Source: Priestia koreensis (GTDB lineage: Bacteria; Bacillota; Bacilli; Bacillales; Bacillaceae_H). Taken from it: a stretch of 64,000 bases of DNA. The position numbers and the translations under genes are program-made. Positions 8,001-16,380 of this stretch are shown here, piece after piece. The DNA is taken from contig NZ_LILC01000013.1 of NCBI RefSeq assembly GCF_001274935.1, forward strand, positions 124,001-188,000, read 5' to 3'. A model generated the notes under the pieces. It made no database searches and was not told the origin of the DNA. It was given only the letters and a program-made list of their open reading frames with translations. Within the stretch, counting starts at the first letter, position 1. The number at the start of each line of letters is the position of its first letter.

Positions 8001-8267
8001 GTGGTGAATGATACCTTTAAAGCCCTCTCTGATCCGACTAGAAGAAAAATTCTTGACCTTCTAAAAGAAAAGGATTTGACTGCTGGGGAAATATCCGATC
8101 ATTTCAACATGTCTAAACCAAGTATTTCTCAGCATTTGAAGATTTTAAAGCAGGCGGACCTCGTTCATGATGAAAAACAAGGGCAATATGTGTTGTATTC
8201 ACTCAACACCACCGTTTTTCAAGATATTATGAGCTGGGCTCTTGGCTTCGCGAAAAAAAATGATTAA
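8001..8267 (+). CDS. ArsR-family autorepressor, SdpR-like
   Basis: An 88-residue winged-helix repressor: FKALSDPTRRKILDLLKEKD, then the recognition region MSKPSISQHLKILKQADLV. It lacks the cysteine metal sites of classical ArsR, as SdpR does. GTG starts at 8001 and 8004 both fit AAGGAGG; the ATG at 7999 is out of frame. In B. subtilis SdpR represses sdpRI and is inactivated when SdpI captures it at the membrane upon sensing the SdpC toxin. The downstream gene is SdpI-like, so this pair likely works the same way. Confidence 0.88.
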   Translation: MVNDTFKALSDPTRRKILDLLKEKDLTAGEISDHFNMSKPSISQHLKILKQADLVHDEKQGQYVLYSLNTTVFQDIMSWALGFAKKND

Positions 8268-8280
8268 GGGAGACTTACTC

Positions 8281-8919
8281 ATGAAAAAACACATCTTACC
8301 GCTGTTGGCGATTATCGCAAGTTTGGGCGTTTGGGTATTTTTTTACAGTACATTGCCGGCTCAAATGGCTAATCATTGGTCAATTGGATCTGGAGAAGTA
8401 AATGGTTATAGCTCAAAGCTCTCTACTTTTCTGATGCTAAATGGCATTTTGGTTCTACTATATGTGCTGCTTATTTTTGCCCCGCGAATGGATCCAAAAA
8501 AGAATAATTACAAAGCCTTTTCATCTAGCTATGGGATTATGACGAGTGTCATTATGCTCGTTCTGTCAGGCGTAAATATCTTTGTCGTACTATGGAATGC
8601 GGGTTATGATATTCCTATGACTCGTATTGCACCCATTGTTCTGGGAATTATCTTTTTAGTCATTGGAAACTTTATGCCGAAAGTACGACCGAACTTTTTC
8701 GTGGGCATTCGTACACCGTGGGCATTGAGCAATGATAGCGTTTGGCGTAAGACTCACCGTTTCACCTCAAAGCTCTATTTTGTATCTGGAGTTATCTTTT
8801 TTCTACTTGTATTTTTACCCGCTTCCCTTCTTAATTGGATCATCATTCCTATTATTGTCATACTGGTCATTGTTCCAACTGTCCATTCGTACATGGTGTA
8901 TCGAAAAGAATTGACCTAA
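8281..8919 (+). CDS. SdpI-family immunity/signal membrane protein
   Basis: A 212-residue protein with about six membrane segments. The N-terminal DUF1648 part contains YSTLPAQMANHW, and the SdpI C-terminal region contains FVGIRTPWALSNDSVWRKTH. B. subtilis SdpI gives immunity to the SdpC cannibalism toxin and sequesters SdpR. The start at 8281 has GGGAG eight bases upstream; the in-frame ATG at 8242 overlaps sdpR and lacks a site. No toxin gene (sdpABC) lies nearby, so it may protect against toxin from other cells (inference). Confidence 0.88.
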   Translation: MKKHILPLLAIIASLGVWVFFYSTLPAQMANHWSIGSGEVNGYSSKLSTFLMLNGILVLLYVLLIFAPRMDPKKNNYKAFSSSYGIMTSVIMLVLSGVNIFVVLWNAGYDIPMTRIAPIVLGIIFLVIGNFMPKVRPNFFVGIRTPWALSNDSVWRKTHRFTSKLYFVSGVIFFLLVFLPASLLNWIIIPIIVILVIVPTVHSYMVYRKELT

Positions 8920-8987
8920 CAAACAGAATTTTTCAACTTCTCTCCTTCGCCCTTTGGTATACTAGGAGGTAGATGGGGAGTGGAATA

Positions 8988-9560
8988 ATGAAAATCGCAG
9001 ATATATACCGAGATCTACCAACAATTGAAACAGAACGTCTACTGCTACGCAAAGTCAAAGCAAAGGATACAAAAGCGATCTATGCGTATGCATCTGACCC
9101 TGAAGTCGCAAGGTATGTGACCTGGCCTGTTCATACGACAATCGGTGCCACTCAGGCATTTGTTCAATTTGTAATTGAACAGTATCGCAAGCATGATATT
9201 GCGCCTTGGGGAATGGTTGTAAAAGAAACGGATGATTTTATAGGTACCATCGATTTTGTTGCCTGGCAGCCACAGCACTATACCGCTGAAATCGGCTATA
9301 CCATCGGGCGTAGTTTTTGGAACAAGGGCTACACAAGTGAAGCCGCCGAAGCTCTCATCGACTTTGGTTTTCACAATATGGAACTAGAGCGAATTCAAGC
9401 GCGCTGTATGGTTGATAACGTGGCGTCTGCACGTGTCATGGAGAAGGCAGGAATGTCTTACGAAGGTACGATACGAAGAGCGCTTTATGTGAAAGAGCAG
9501 CATCAGGATTTAAAGCTTTATTCCATTTTACGAAATGAATGGCGAGATGATCGTTTATAA
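8988..9560 (+). CDS. GNAT acetyltransferase, RimJ/RimL type
   Basis: A 190-residue GNAT. It begins TERLLLRKVKAKDTKAIYAY, and the acetyl-CoA loop region is SFWNKGYTSEAAEALIDFGF, followed by NVASARVMEKAGMSYEG. RimL-type proteins acetylate protein N-termini or small amines; the substrate is unknown. Start at 8988 is preferred (GGGGAG eight bases upstream). An ATG at 8973 follows GGAGG but with only three bases between. Single gene with its own terminator. Confidence 0.85.
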   Translation: MKIADIYRDLPTIETERLLLRKVKAKDTKAIYAYASDPEVARYVTWPVHTTIGATQAFVQFVIEQYRKHDIAPWGMVVKETDDFIGTIDFVAWQPQHYTAEIGYTIGRSFWNKGYTSEAAEALIDFGFHNMELERIQARCMVDNVASARVMEKAGMSYEGTIRRALYVKEQHQDLKLYSILRNEWRDDRL

Positions 9561-9566
9561 TACAGA

Positions 9567-9598
9567 AAAGCCACGGCTCTTACTTATGCCGTGGCTTT
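9567..9598. terminator. Bidirectional terminator
   Basis: AAAGCCACGGC / GCCGTGGCTTT 11-bp stem between the convergent GNAT and ABC-F genes. Confidence 0.85.
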
Positions 9599-9602
9599 GT
9601 TT

Positions 9603-11255
9603 CTAAGCGAAACGATTTTGGTTTTTAAGTTCTTGAATGTCTTTTGTTAGCTCGTTAAACTTGCGATCAAGATCTTTGTATAGCGGATCATTCATGCTAA
9701 TGAAGCTTAGCTTTCCTAACACTTCTTGACGCTCGGTCTCAAGCTTTAGTGTTAACTCTTCTTTATCCTCACGCTGAGCGGTTGGAAGCCGGTCAGTGAC
9801 TTTGTAGATTCGCTGATCAGCAATGACAAGCTTCTCCGTAGTCGTTTTTTCAATGAAATACCCATCATGTGAGACAATTACGAGCGTACCCTTGTAATGA
9901 GCGAGCGTTTCCTCGAGCTGCTCACGCGACGGCAGATCTAAGTGGTTGGTCGGTTCGTCTAATACAAGTACGTCTCTTTCCTCTAGAATGTACATCATCA
10001 ACTTACATTTAATACGCTCCCCCATACTCATCAACTCAATCGGCTCCTTCCACTGTGAAGGGATGAAGCCTAAATGCTTCATCAAGTTTTGAACTTTCCC
10101 TCTGTCCGCAAAGTTGTCTCGGTAAAACAGCTCCTCAGGCGTTTGATGAAGTGGGAGATCAAATACTTCCTGTGTTAAGTATCCAACCTGAGCAGAAGGA
10201 GAAATCCATACGTCTCCCACTGCTTCTTCTCTTCCTAATAGTATATTTAATAAGGTCGTTTTCCCTGCTCCATTGGGTCCTGTTAGCGCTATTTTTTCGC
10301 CGTGCTGAATCGTAAAATAAGCATCTTGAAATAGGATTCGTTCTCCATACGATTTCGTTAAGTTTTTCACTTCTAAAAAGCGTTTTCCAACCTTTTGATT
10401 GGCTGTCATCGAAAAATGAACGTCATACTCTTCTTCAACGGGCTTTGCATCAATTCGATCTAATTCTTTTTGAAGTCGCTTCTGTTTTGATTTAATTTGA
10501 GAGTCTGTTCGTTTCGCCTTTACCCTATGATATTCCTTAAAACCTTCTTTTTTCGTCGACTGACTGTGGGCTTTCTCAGACCAGGATGAGAGCTGATCTA
10601 GTTGGGTCTCAATGCGCTCAACCATCTTTTGCTGCTTCTCATATTCTCGTTGCTGACTCAGTCGCCTTTGTTTTCGCGCTTCCATATAGCTCGAGTAGTT
10701 TCCTCTATGTTCAATGAGCTTTTTTTGCTCAATGGACCAAATCTTTGTTGTGACTTTATCTAAAAACAGGCGATCATGAGAAACAACGATGATCGTTCCC
10801 GGGTATGATGTTAGATAAGCAGCGAGCATTTCCATACTTTCTTGATCAAGGTGATTTGTCGGCTCATCTAACAGCAGAAGATCGGCTTCTTTCGAAAATC
10901 CTCTAGCGAGACGTGATTTCAATTTTTCACCACCGCTTAGTTGTTCAAATGGATTAGATGGTACCCTCCACATCTCTAGTAGTTTTGCTTCTAGAACATT
11001 TTTTTCCTGTTCTGGATGTGACTCTGTCTCTTGCTGGATCATTTCCATCGTAAATGCTGTGTGAAAATCGTGTATTTCCCCACCGGATGGACGAATCGTC
11101 CCAAGCAGAAGCTGTAATAATGTTGACTTCCCAGCTCCGTTTTTACCAATCAGTCCAATCACGTCTCCCTGCTGAACGGTGGCGTTTGCTTTTTCAAAAA
11201 TGACAAGATCATTTATTTCATAGCTAAGTTGCTGCAGTTTTAGTAGTTCTTTCAT
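9603..11255 (-). CDS. ABC-F protein, antibiotic ribosome-protection type
   Basis: A 550-residue soluble protein with two ABC domains and no membrane segments. Domain 1: Walker A GKNGAGKST near residues 37-45, signature LSGGEKLKSRLARG, Walker B LLLDEPTNHLD. Then a charged interdomain linker. Domain 2: Walker A GPNGAGKTT, a degenerate signature MSMGERIKCKL, and LVLDEPTNHLDLPSR. The tail LKLETERQEVLGKLSF resembles the C-terminal extension of Vga/VmlR-type proteins. Such proteins bind the ribosomal E site and dislodge lincosamide, pleuromutilin or streptogramin A drugs. The start at 11255 follows a weak AGGGA; 18 extra in-frame residues upstream read through the leader. The attenuator leader supports drug-inducible expression. 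Drug specificity is not readable from sequence. Confidence 0.87.
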   Translation of the reverse strand: MKELLKLQQLSYEINDLVIFEKANATVQQGDVIGLIGKNGAGKSTLLQLLLGTIRPSGGEIHDFHTAFTMEMIQQETESHPEQEKNVLEAKLLEMWRVPSNPFEQLSGGEKLKSRLARGFSKEADLLLLDEPTNHLDQESMEMLAAYLTSYPGTIIVVSHDRLFLDKVTTKIWSIEQKKLIEHRGNYSSYMEARKQRRLSQQREYEKQQKMVERIETQLDQLSSWSEKAHSQSTKKEGFKEYHRVKAKRTDSQIKSKQKRLQKELDRIDAKPVEEEYDVHFSMTANQKVGKRFLEVKNLTKSYGERILFQDAYFTIQHGEKIALTGPNGAGKTTLLNILLGREEAVGDVWISPSAQVGYLTQEVFDLPLHQTPEELFYRDNFADRGKVQNLMKHLGFIPSQWKEPIELMSMGERIKCKLMMYILEERDVLVLDEPTNHLDLPSREQLEETLAHYKGTLVIVSHDGYFIEKTTTEKLVIADQRIYKVTDRLPTAQREDKEELTLKLETERQEVLGKLSFISMNDPLYKDLDRKFNELTKDIQELKNQNRFA

Positions 11256-11285
11256 ACGAACACGTCCCTTTCCATTAAAGGGAGA

Positions 11286-11318
11286 ATAAAAAAATCCTCC
11301 CAAAGTCAATTGGAAGGA
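11286..11318 (-). terminator. Leader attenuator terminator of the ABC-F gene
   Basis: Minus-strand TCCTTCC / GGGAGGA stem (one G-U pair) with a 10-nt loop, followed by seven T residues, only about 30 bases before the ABC-F start. It lies upstream of the gene in the same orientation, so it acts as an attenuator. Confidence 0.75.
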
Positions 11319-11389
11319 CTAGTCTTATACAATGCATGCGGAAAAAAGCTACGAGTCGTAGCGCGTGCATTATATGAAATACCGAACAT
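11306..11389 (-). CDS. Candidate 27-aa leader peptide (uORF) of the ABC-F gene
   Basis: An ATG at 11389 opens a 27-codon frame (MFGISYNARATTRSFFPHAL, then seven more residues) that ends inside the attenuator stem at 11306. That geometry is what is needed for a drug-stalled ribosome to disrupt the terminator. The ribosome binding site is weak, and other short frames exist in the leader (for example ATGATGGGTGGACGATGA near 11478 behind GAGAGGA), so the identity of the regulatory peptide is uncertain. Confidence 0.4.
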   Translation of the reverse strand: MFGISYNARATTRSFFPHALYKTSPSN

Positions 11390-11505
11390 TGAAAAATGGG
11401 CAGACTAATCCTATCTTTTGTACAAGTTGAAATATTTAATTTCAATTGATAAAAAATAAGATTAGTTAATCATCGTCCACCCATCATTCCTCTCGTTTAA
11501 ATATT
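11319..11505 (-). promoter_or_regulatory. Structured 5' leader of the ABC-F gene
   Basis: On the minus strand an extended -10 like TGGTATACT near 11509 is followed by a long hairpin whose arms CTAATCTTATTTTTT and AAAAGATAGGATTAG pair over 15 bp with two G-U pairs, enclosing TTGAAAT/ATTTCAA. A second nested hairpin has AATGCACGCG/CGCATGCATT outside GCTAC/GTAGC, followed by a T-run. This precedes the attenuator. The promoter call is weak; the hairpins are directly visible. Confidence 0.6.
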
Positions 11506-11549
11506 ACTTTTAGTATACCATATATTTTCCAATCACAAAAGATGCATTT

Positions 11550-11993
11550 TTATGCGCGATTAAAGATCAGCAGGTGACAGATAATCGAAATGACTGGAAA
11601 AGCGCTCATGGTCATGATTTGAATTAAAAGCAGGCCTGATAGTAGCTGACCGACTCCGTTTGGTAAACGCTCCTGTGCTACTTTTTTCATACGTCTAGCT
11701 GCCATTACTCCAACAACCCAGCCACCAATAGAGATAAGTAACGTGACGACTGTTTTGGGCGAAAGAGTTTCAGATGGTAAATCAATAAATCCAATCACGA
11801 TTAATAAAATTGGAATGATCTCAAATACCGCACTTTGAAGAAACATGATGTTTTGTGCTTTGGAAATCTTTTTATGTATATCCTTACTATTTTCCTGGAC
11901 AATGACCCCGATTTTTTCATAGGTTCTTTTATAAATAAACGTAAGCCCTAAAACGGCAATAACTACTGCAAGAGCAAAATACATACTTCCCAT
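11550..11993 (-). CDS. Uncharacterised four-TM membrane protein
   Basis: A 147-residue protein with about four hydrophobic segments: residues 4-20, 52-72, 82-98 and 115-142. Between the first two is a charged, probably cytoplasmic stretch (YKRTYEKIGVIVQENSKDIH). A Shine-Dalgarno AAAGGAGGTGAA precedes the ATG. Its hairpin-like spacing recalls rotary ATPase subunit c, but I see no conserved acidic residue to support that. It is the last of a minus-strand run following the GNAT pair. I do not recognise a named family. Confidence 0.6.
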   Translation of the reverse strand: MGSMYFALAVVIAVLGLTFIYKRTYEKIGVIVQENSKDIHKKISKAQNIMFLQSAVFEIIPILLIVIGFIDLPSETLSPKTVVTLLISIGGWVVGVMAARRMKKVAQERLPNGVGQLLSGLLLIQIMTMSAFPVISIICHLLIFNRA

Positions 11994-12036
11994 ACGTTCA
12001 CCTCCTTTTTATACATGCTATCTATCATACTAAAAG

Positions 12037-12474
12037 TTACAGCTTCTTCACAAATTCATAGCTTGGTTTTGTGAAATGCATCTTTTCTTCATAAAAACGA
12101 TGCGCCCCTACGCGGTGAGTAGCTGATGCAAGTGCTATGTTTGTACAGCCTTCAGCTCGTGCCCATTGCTCTACTGACTCAAGAAGCTGTTTTCCATAGG
12201 TTTTGGAACGACTTGCTTCATCCGTGATTAGATCAAAGACGTATACATGTTTCCCATAGTAAAAATTCGTTTGAATTTTGCAGCCAGCAAGTGCCACAAT
12301 CTCGTCTTCTAGCCAAAGAGCTAAAAGCTGGTAGCCTTCTGTTACCATGTTTTTTAAGAGACCTAGATACTCACCTTCTGATAGCTCGGTGCGAAGCTGT
12401 CTCATAATTGGGTACGCGCGTAGAAACTCTTCCTGCGTTCTTAATTCCTTCATGTGAGCCATTGATATTGTCAT
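12037..12474 (-). CDS. GNAT acetyltransferase
   Basis: A 145-residue single-domain GNAT. The acetyl-CoA binding region is DLITDEASRSKTYGKQLLES, with a C-terminal strand-helix ASATHRVGAHRFYEEKMHF typical of the family. The ATG overlaps the stop of the upstream acetyltransferase gene (ATGA), so the two are translationally coupled. Substrate unknown. Confidence 0.82.
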   Translation of the reverse strand: MTISMAHMKELRTQEEFLRAYPIMRQLRTELSEGEYLGLLKNMVTEGYQLLALWLEDEIVALAGCKIQTNFYYGKHVYVFDLITDEASRSKTYGKQLLESVEQWARAEGCTNIALASATHRVGAHRFYEEKMHFTKPSYEFVKKL

Positions 12475-13031
12475 CTTATTATCCCCTTTGTCTCAATTAA
12501 ATTCGCTCGTTCTCGCCATTCATGCTCAAGCATACTCATTTCAATTAAACTCCAATAATTCTCTCCTACTTTCTTTATATCACGTAGCACCCCTTCTTGT
12601 CGAAAACCAATTCTCTCATACACGCGTAGCGCAGTGATGTTGGAGTGAAAAACGCCTAGTGATATGCGATGAAGTCCAAGTTGTTCAAAGCCAAATTTCA
12701 GCACCTCTTCTACCATGCTTGTACCGAGGCCTTGTTTTCGACCATCTGGATTTCCGATGAGAACTTTTGCGATTCTTCCTGAACCGTTTTCATAATCGAT
12801 TCTTCCGATCGCGATATGTCCTATCACACGTCCCGTTCCATTTTCCAGTGCGGTAAAGATATAAGAGGAGCTCCCTTCTTCGTTTGCGCCTTTTATGTAT
12901 GCCTTTAGCTGTCTTGGCGTAAGTGGGTACGTAAACGCTCCACCGGCAATCTGTAACAATACCTCTTCAGTGTAAACCCATTTGATCAACTGCTGAAAAT
13001 CACTTTTTGTAAAATAGCGTAACGTAACCAT
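12471..13031 (-). CDS. GNAT acetyltransferase, RimJ/RimL type
   Basis: A 186-residue RimJ/RimL-like GNAT: LRYFTKSDFQQLIKWVYTEE at the start, acetyl-CoA loop GNPDGRKQGLGTSMVEEVL, and SNITALRVYERIGFRQEGVL. Start at 13031 has AAGGGGGAG upstream. The in-frame extension to 13130 runs into the pbp terminator and is rejected. First gene of a coupled pair with another GNAT. Confidence 0.85.
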   Translation of the reverse strand: MVTLRYFTKSDFQQLIKWVYTEEVLLQIAGGAFTYPLTPRQLKAYIKGANEEGSSSYIFTALENGTGRVIGHIAIGRIDYENGSGRIAKVLIGNPDGRKQGLGTSMVEEVLKFGFEQLGLHRISLGVFHSNITALRVYERIGFRQEGVLRDIKKVGENYWSLIEMSMLEHEWRERANLIETKGIIR

Positions 13032-13105
13032 TGTTCTCCCCCTTAAAACACCTTTATCACAGGGTATCGGCGCAGGAGTGGTCTTATGATTACTTTTTAC
13101 AAAAA

Positions 13106-13136
13106 AAAAGCATGAAGCGAGAGGCTTCATGCTTTT
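13106..13136 (-). terminator. Terminator of the class B PBP gene
   Basis: GCATGAAGC / GCTTCATGC stem extended by A/T pairs, 5-nt loop, with nine consecutive T residues on the minus strand. Confidence 0.9.
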
Positions 13137-13139
13137 GAA

Positions 13140-15314
13140 TTAATTACCTGCTGTATCCGTACTAGTCGTGCCAGCTGGGTCAGGCTTTGAATCGAGCTCA
13201 TTGCCTGGATTTGAATTTGCATCCTCAAGCTTTTGCTGACCTTCTGAGCGTAGCTTGAAGTATTGATAGAGTGCCTCATTGGCAATTTCTTTACTTAGTC
13301 CGTTGTCATAACCAGGCGTATAAGCTGCTGGTGCTACGGCTGCAAACGCGATTTGCGGGTTGTTGTATGGTGCAAATCCTACGTACGTTGAGTTACGTAC
13401 TTCAGGAGGATTCGCTTTTCCCGTTCCATAAACGAATGTCTCAGCTGTACCTGTTTTCGCCGCAACGATGTTACGAAGACCGCTGTAACGGCTGTATTGA
13501 CCTGTGTAATATTTAGCTGATGTTCCGTGTGTTCCAACAACAACTCGGCGCATCCCTTCTTTTATTACGTCAATATTTTTCTGTGACATAACAATACGGT
13601 TCAGCACTGTTGGTTGACTTGCGTACACAAGCTCACCTTGTTCATCAGGATTATCGCTTGGCGTGCGAATTTCCTTCACGATGTGCGGCTGCATACGATA
13701 GCCATTGTTGGCAATTGTCGAAATATACTGTGCCATTTGAAGCGGTGTATACGTGTCAAGCTGACCAATCCCAATATCAATTACGTTACCAAGAGGTGGT
13801 TTGTTTGCTCGGTAACCGATTGTTTCATTTGGCAGATCAATTCCTGTTTTAACCCCTAAACCGAATTGACTGTAATAATTGCGCATCGTCGATAAAATGT
13901 TTGAATCAATATGAAGCGGCTGATCGTATCCGTAGTGGCCGTTTCCGATCGCAATGACCGTTCTCCACATAAATACGTTTGACGATACTTCTAATGCTTC
14001 TCGTACATTTGGTGCTGAGTACGGTGAATGAGAAGATTTTTTAGGCGGCGTTCCTCTGAACTTCAGCGCTGTATCTGGGAAACGTGTGTACTGGCTAATC
14101 GCACCAGAGTCTAATCCTGCAAGGGACGTAGCCCCCTTAACGGCAGATCCCATCTCGTACGCCGAGTTAATATTCCCTAGCGCATAGTCATCAATTTTCC
14201 CCGTTTTCTTATTGTACTTCTTCCCGACCATCGCTAAAATGTCTCCTGTATTGGGGTCCATTAAGACGATAAACGCACGGTCAAGATATTGTGTTCCTGC
14301 TTTGGCTGTTTTATATTCGATAAGCTTTTGTGTTACAACATCATCTAACACCTTTTGAAGTTGGATATCAACGGTTAGTACGATGTCATGTCCACGCTCA
14401 CCGTCAAAGACGGTTTTCGTTTCCTTCACCTGTCCAGATTTATCGGTAACGTTTTTCACTTTTGCTTTTTGACCAATCAACATGCTTTCATATTGCTGCT
14501 CAATATAACTTTTTCCTACTTGGTCATTCCGGCTATATCCATGTGAAAGGAAATAATCAAGCTGTTCTCTTGGCAAACCTTCTGATGGGCTCGTCACGTC
14601 TCCTAAAATAGAACGTAGTGTTTGACCATATAAGTTTTTACGTTGCCAATACGTCGTCGTTTCAACACCAGGAAGTTCATCAAGGTGTTCACTCACCACT
14701 GCGTATTCAGAATTAGACACGTTTTGGTTTTTAACACTCTGCTGTGTCATCGCATAGCCAGCGTTCATGCGGCTATAAATTAAAATAAGCGGTAGATCTT
14801 TTTCGACGCTTTTAATTTCTTTATCTGTCACGCGCTCAAGCTGCAGCTTATAGACTTCAGCGTTGGATAATTTTTTTATTTCTACTGCCGATACTTTCTT
14901 TTGAGCTTCTTCTGGATGCTTCAAAATCCAGAAATCTTTTTTGTCACGTTCTGTCACTTTTTTAAGATCTTTGTCGCTGAATTTGATCATTTTTGACAAC
15001 TTTTCAGCCACTTCTAGCTTGTCTTGTGCTTTAGTTGTGCTCAAACGTGTGTATGTAACAGAATTGAGCGGCTCATTATCCACTACAACTCGGTTGTATC
15101 GATCAATGATTTTCCCACGTGGTACGGGGTTGTCTACCGTTACGTCCTCCGTTTTTTCGACTTCACGTTTGTAGTTTTCACCACTTACAATTTGAACAAA
15201 TCCTAGTCTCAAAATGAGAACAGAAAAAAGTAAAAATACGACAAAAAACAGTAAATTCATTCGAAGAGGAATGTGTGTTTTTTTCTTCTTTTTTGCTTTG
15301 TTCGTCTTTTTCAT
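13140..15314 (-). CDS. pbpA: Class B penicillin-binding protein (PBP2/PbpA type)
   Basis: A 724-residue monofunctional transpeptidase, close in length to B. subtilis PbpA/PbpH. A lysine-rich cytoplasmic N-terminus and one membrane anchor (LLFFVVFLLFSVLILRLGF) precede the PBP dimerisation domain (VPRGKIIDRYNRVVVDN). The transpeptidase motifs are SAVK near residue 389, SSN near 442 and KTGT near 618. The tail is hydrophilic and asparagine/proline-rich. It cross-links lateral-wall peptidoglycan outside the membrane, presumably with RodA. Monocistronic with a strong terminator. The symbol is by family; the pbpA/pbpH distinction cannot be made here. Confidence 0.92.
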   Translation of the reverse strand: MKKTNKAKKKKKTHIPLRMNLLFFVVFLLFSVLILRLGFVQIVSGENYKREVEKTEDVTVDNPVPRGKIIDRYNRVVVDNEPLNSVTYTRLSTTKAQDKLEVAEKLSKMIKFSDKDLKKVTERDKKDFWILKHPEEAQKKVSAVEIKKLSNAEVYKLQLERVTDKEIKSVEKDLPLILIYSRMNAGYAMTQQSVKNQNVSNSEYAVVSEHLDELPGVETTTYWQRKNLYGQTLRSILGDVTSPSEGLPREQLDYFLSHGYSRNDQVGKSYIEQQYESMLIGQKAKVKNVTDKSGQVKETKTVFDGERGHDIVLTVDIQLQKVLDDVVTQKLIEYKTAKAGTQYLDRAFIVLMDPNTGDILAMVGKKYNKKTGKIDDYALGNINSAYEMGSAVKGATSLAGLDSGAISQYTRFPDTALKFRGTPPKKSSHSPYSAPNVREALEVSSNVFMWRTVIAIGNGHYGYDQPLHIDSNILSTMRNYYSQFGLGVKTGIDLPNETIGYRANKPPLGNVIDIGIGQLDTYTPLQMAQYISTIANNGYRMQPHIVKEIRTPSDNPDEQGELVYASQPTVLNRIVMSQKNIDVIKEGMRRVVVGTHGTSAKYYTGQYSRYSGLRNIVAAKTGTAETFVYGTGKANPPEVRNSTYVGFAPYNNPQIAFAAVAPAAYTPGYDNGLSKEIANEALYQYFKLRSEGQQKLEDANSNPGNELDSKPDPAGTTSTDTAGN

Positions 15315-15660
15315 GTACTACGTCTCCTACCCTTTTAAACATTCATCTACACTAGTATACAAAATAAGTATAATAATAGAAAGTTTATACACCAATTCTA
15401 CAAAAATTAGCGTGCAATTCCTTCTATTTTACTAGTCGTATTCCTGCAAATTCCGTTTGCGGTGAAAAAGCATTCAGGAAGATGTTCACCGACTCCTAAC
15501 TTTATCACGTTCTCTCTAGAAATTCTCGCTATTTTTTTATCACTAATTCGTTCCAATAGTTTGATTATTCAAATTTAAGTGCTTTTCTCCTATCTACTTT
15601 TGTCTGATCTCATGATATAGTGGAATAAAGATCCATTTTTTCGACAAAAGGGGTGATTAA
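15315..15660. other. Intergenic stretch between divergent genes
   Basis: 346 bases separating the PBP gene and the small HTH gene. It is A+T rich and must contain both promoters. A TATACT hexamer 5' of the PBP start and a TATAGT about 35 bases 5' of the HTH gene are candidate -10 boxes, neither with a good -35. I see no small gene with a credible ribosome binding site. Confidence 0.5.
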
Positions 15661-15876
15661 ATGCCAGGAAATGCACTGTACTATAGCACACAGGAAGTAG
15701 GAGCATTATTAAACCTGCATCACCAGGAAGTAGTGGAGCTTTGTGAACACCATGCATATGCAGATTGCATTCAAGTAGGAGGACACTGGTTCATTCCAAA
15801 ACACCACTTTCCCAAAACTCCCTCAAACCATTCATCCAGCCTAGATATGATTACCTTCATGAGTGAATACCTTTAA
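15661..15876 (+). CDS. Small excisionase-like helix-turn-helix protein
   Basis: A 71-residue protein. Residues 8-50 (YSTQEVGALLNLHHQEVVEL ... VGGHWFIPKHHF) have the pattern of an excisionase/MerR-type helix-turn-helix ('HTH_17'), in which a tryptophan-bearing wing follows the helices. AAAGGGGTGATTAA precedes the ATG. No integrase or phage gene is nearby, so a regulatory rather than recombination role is likely. It ends at a terminator shared with the convergent membrane gene. Confidence 0.6.
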   Translation: MPGNALYYSTQEVGALLNLHHQEVVELCEHHAYADCIQVGGHWFIPKHHFPKTPSNHSSSLDMITFMSEYL

Positions 15877-15895
15877 ACATTCCTCGCGTATTAAT

Positions 15896-15935
15896 CAGCA
15901 CTCCGTACAAATGCAGAGTGCTGTTTTATTTTTTC
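15896..15935. terminator. Terminator between convergent genes
   Basis: CAGCACTC / GAGTGCTG 8-bp stem with a 12-nt loop and a GTTTTATTTTTT tract for plus-strand transcripts. Confidence 0.8.
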
Positions 15936-16288
15936 TCGGCATAGCGCATAAATCCGATTACGAGAATATTGATGACCCCATTTGTCAACAGTGAAAACCC
16001 CATCACCGGTTCACCATTTAAGAAAAGGATAATAGCCGTTACGAATAAATAAACCGCTTCTACAATTAATAGACCAATCGTTAAATGCTTGAAAAACGGA
16101 TTGTTCACCAGATAACCAATCGCAGAGCCAAGTAAAAGCAAACCGAACGTCAACCCAGCATAGTAGGCTTCGTTGCTCCACTCATATCGCAGCAGCATCA
16201 TAGGCGCTGCTTCCCTTAATCCAGCTGTACTGATATAAAGGTAGCGAATCGCAGATAAAATAAGCGCAAATACAATTAACTTCCTCAT
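15926..16288 (-). CDS. Uncharacterised four-TM membrane protein
   Basis: A 120-residue protein with four hydrophobic segments and a short basic N-terminus (MRKLIVFALILSAIRYLYIS). The start at 16288 has GGAAGGGAG six bases upstream and overlaps the stop of a short upstream frame (TAATG). The longer frame to 16309 is less likely. No family recognised; it lies next to uppP but is transcribed away from it. Confidence 0.6.
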   Translation of the reverse strand: MRKLIVFALILSAIRYLYISTAGLREAAPMMLLRYEWSNEAYYAGLTFGLLLLGSAIGYLVNNPFFKHLTIGLLIVEAVYLFVTAIILFLNGEPVMGFSLLTNGVINILVIGFMRYAEKK

Positions 16289-16380
16289 TATGCTCTCCCT
16301 TCCTGACACACGTCTGCTGATTTAAACATAATTTCAGTCGAATCATCCCTGAAATTGGTCGTGGGAGCCACATGTATCAT
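16288..16380 (-). CDS. Candidate 30-aa peptide coupled to membrane gene
   Basis: An ATG at 16380 behind AAGAGGGGTGG opens a 30-codon frame (MIHVAPTTNFRDDSTEIMFK plus ten residues). Its stop TAA overlaps the next ATG as TAATG, which is a typical coupling arrangement. The frame stays open upstream for another 23 codons without a standard start, so a non-standard start or a remnant of a longer gene is possible. Confidence 0.4.
   Translation of the reverse strand: MIHVAPTTNFRDDSTEIMFKSADVCQEGRA

Noticed and set aside
15661..15876. Excisionase-like gene as a sign of a prophage or integrative element
   Set aside because: There is no integrase, attachment repeat or phage gene nearby, and the flanking genes are ordinary chromosomal ones.
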